In this document: positions 62,845 through 64,000 of the stretch, piece by piece
Layout: every line of letters begins with the position of its first letter
How positions within the stretch are numbered: position 1 is the first letter of the stretch
DNA from: Enterobacter cloacae complex sp. R_G8
GTDB lineage: Bacteria > Pseudomonadota > Gammaproteobacteria > Enterobacterales > Enterobacteriaceae
DNA length: 64,000 nt
Direction: 5' to 3'
NCBI RefSeq assembly: GCF_024599795.1
Contig: NZ_CP102246.1
Location: forward strand, 1-64,000
Notes under the pieces: model-generated
Databases searched by the model: none
What the model saw: the letters and a program-made list of their open reading frames with translations, nothing else
What the model was told of the DNA's origin: nothing
Made by a program: the position numbers and the translations under genes

Positions 62845-62877
62845 ACGCTCCGATGTGCGGGAACACAACAGGAGCGT
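62845..62877 (-). ncRNA. SymR-like antisense RNA region
   Basis: ACGCTCC and GGAGCGT (7 bp) with an inner TGTG/CACA stem form a hairpin 30-62 bp before symE. In E. coli the antisense RNA SymR overlaps the symE 5' UTR and represses it; the minus strand here has a similar GTG-rich hairpin (TGTTGTGTTCCCGCACATC). Ends and promoter are not determined. Confidence 0.45.
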
Positions 62878-62907
62878 CTAACCTCACCAACTATCAAGGA
62901 GTTGATT

Positions 62908-63249
62908 ATGGCTGATTCGCATTCTACCCCAGACACCGACCAATCCGGAACCGAGCGTTCGTTAATTGTGGGATATCGCCCGAATGTTTTCGACAAATCC
63001 ACGCCCAATATCATTCTGTCAGGCAAATGGCTACGCGCGGCAGGGTTTGAAACCGGACATCAAGTGACCGTAAAGGTGATGAAAGGATGCATCGTTCTGG
63101 TGGCGTATAACGAGCAGGAGCAGAGGTTGCAGGATGATTATAAACAGACGAAAGCAAAGCTCACTGAGATAGAGGACGCGCTTGCGGCGATCCAAGCTCA
63201 GCATCATGGAAAGCGCCTCGCAAAATCAAATACAAACCACCTGGCTTAG
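62908..63249 (+). CDS. symE: SymE family type I toxin
   Basis: 113-residue SymE-like protein. ATG at 62908 with AAGGA seven bases upstream; the in-frame TTG two codons earlier is less likely. The AbrB/SpoVT-type fold segment reads IVGYRPNVFDKSTPNIILSGKWLRAAGF (cited in part), then GHQVTVKVMKGCIVLVA, closely like E. coli SymE. The C-terminal ~45 residues form a helix. SymE is SOS-induced and its overproduction condenses the nucleoid and cuts RNA; its natural targets are debated. Likely controlled by an antisense RNA over its leader. Confidence 0.85.
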   Translation: MADSHSTPDTDQSGTERSLIVGYRPNVFDKSTPNIILSGKWLRAAGFETGHQVTVKVMKGCIVLVAYNEQEQRLQDDYKQTKAKLTEIEDALAAIQAQHHGKRLAKSNTNHLA

Positions 63250-63308
63250 CGGCTGTTTCTGGCATACTACACGCTGGTAAGGTTAATGACTCAAAAGAGA
63301 GAGGCGAC

Positions 63309-64000
63309 ATGGCAGATCAAAACGTAATCCACTCTCCGGCTGGCGAATTTATTATGTTTGCCAGCGATGATGGAACTGTTCGCATCACATGTCGCTTTGA
63401 ACATGAAACGCTCTGGCTGTCGCAAGCAGCCATAGCGGCTCTTTATCAGGTCACTCCTCAAGCCATTACACAGCATATTAAAGCTATTTACGAAGAGGGT
63501 GAGCTTGAACAAAAAGCAACTTGTAAGGCTTACTTACAAGTTCAGCAAGAAGGTCAGCGCAAGGTTAATCGCAACACACTTCACTATAGCCTGCCCGTCA
63601 TTCTCGCCATCGGCTATCGCGTCCGCTCCACGCGAGGGACACAGTTCCGCCAGTGGGCTACCCAAACGCTGCAGGAATATCTGGTAAAAGGCTTCGTTAT
63701 GGACGACGAGCGCCTGAAAAACCCGCCAGTGGGATCATCCGCCGTACCTGACTATTTCGATGAAATGCTGGAACGCATTCGCGATATACGGGCCAGCGAA
63801 CGCCGGATTTATCTCCGTGTGAGGGAGATTTTTGCATTAGCCGCTGACTATCAGCCGTCACTCAAAGAAACCACGCAATTCTTCCAGACCATCCAGAATA
63901 AACTGCATTTTGCCTGCACCGGCCTTACCGCCGCTGAGTTGATTCACCAGCGTGCGGACGCCACGCAACCGTATATGGGGCTGACCAGCTATAAAGGCGA
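63309..64000 (+). CDS. rhuM: RhuM family protein, 5' part
   Basis: First ~230 residues of a RhuM/virulence-associated family protein (usual length about 330-350), cut by the window end. Conserved start FASDDGTVRITCRFEHETLWLSQ, a helix-turn-helix-like AAIAALYQVTPQAITQHIKAI, and RKVNRNTLHYSLPVILAIGYRVRS followed by FRQWATQTLQEYLVKGFVMDDERL. RhuM was named from Salmonella pathogenicity island 3, which is also at selC, and is common in genomic and defence islands; its function is unknown. The start is the ATG behind GAGAGGCGAC. Confidence 0.85.
   Translation, partial: MADQNVIHSPAGEFIMFASDDGTVRITCRFEHETLWLSQAAIAALYQVTPQAITQHIKAIYEEGELEQKATCKAYLQVQQEGQRKVNRNTLHYSLPVILAIGYRVRSTRGTQFRQWATQTLQEYLVKGFVMDDERLKNPPVGSSAVPDYFDEMLERIRDIRASERRIYLRVREIFALAADYQPSLKETTQFFQTIQNKLHFACTGLTAAELIHQRADATQPYMGLTSYKG

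Overview
The window looks like chromosome of an Enterobacter-type member of the Enterobacteriaceae (Enterobacter or a close relative). The backbone follows the E. coli order mtlD-mtlR-yibL-lldPRD-trmL-cysE-gpsA-secB-grxC-yibN-gpmI-envC-yibQ-tdh-kbl-hldD-waaFC...waaA-coaD-mutM-rpmGB-radC-coaBC-dut-slmA-pyrE-rph-yicC-yicG-ligB-gmk-rpoZ-spoT-trmH-recG-gltS-xanP-yicH-yicI-selC. The LPS core genes, however, are of the Klebsiella/Enterobacter type (waaQ, wabG-like, wabH-like, waaE, an N-acetylsugar-deacetylase-like gene). All identifications are from reading protein and DNA sequence; no database search was run.

Layout. 1-7111: end of the mannitol operon, yibL, the L-lactate operon lldPRD with two LldR-type operators, and an extra aromatic-acid-type MFS transporter. 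7157-14758: trmL, the secB-gpsA-cysE block, grxC, yibN, and gpmI-envC-yibQ. 14759-19595: a variable pocket between yibQ and tdh holding three glycosyltransferase-like genes and a phosphoethanolamine-transferase-like gene that carries an in-frame 9-bp tandem repeat. 19760-34825: tdh-kbl, then hldD-waaF-waaC and the core-LPS glycosyltransferases up to waaA-waaE; no O-antigen ligase (waaL) was found, only a short possible remnant. 34829-58179: housekeeping genes for CoA, base-excision repair, ribosomal proteins, nucleotide synthesis, stringent response (gmk-rpoZ-spoT-trmH-recG), transport and alpha-xylosidase yicI. 58508-58602: selC, the tRNA-Sec gene and a classic integration hotspot.

From the 3' end of selC to the window end lies an accessory island. 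On the minus strand a compact, AT-rich, overlapping gene set encodes a small ribbon-helix-helix-like protein, a SLATT-type 2-3TM membrane protein, and two different reverse transcriptases with intact YVDD motifs (about 403 and 654 aa). The RT pair matches the DRT type 3 anti-phage architecture (Drt3a + Drt3b). Directly downstream, in the 171 bp between the second RT and selC, I find a candidate noncoding RNA: an 8-bp closing stem encloses two hairpins and an exposed ACACACACA tract, followed by a further hairpin. That is the kind of template expected for a DRT3 RNA. On the plus strand the island continues with a SymE-type toxin, a SymR-like structured antisense region over its leader, and a RhuM-family gene cut by the window end. 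This island is the most interesting part of the window.
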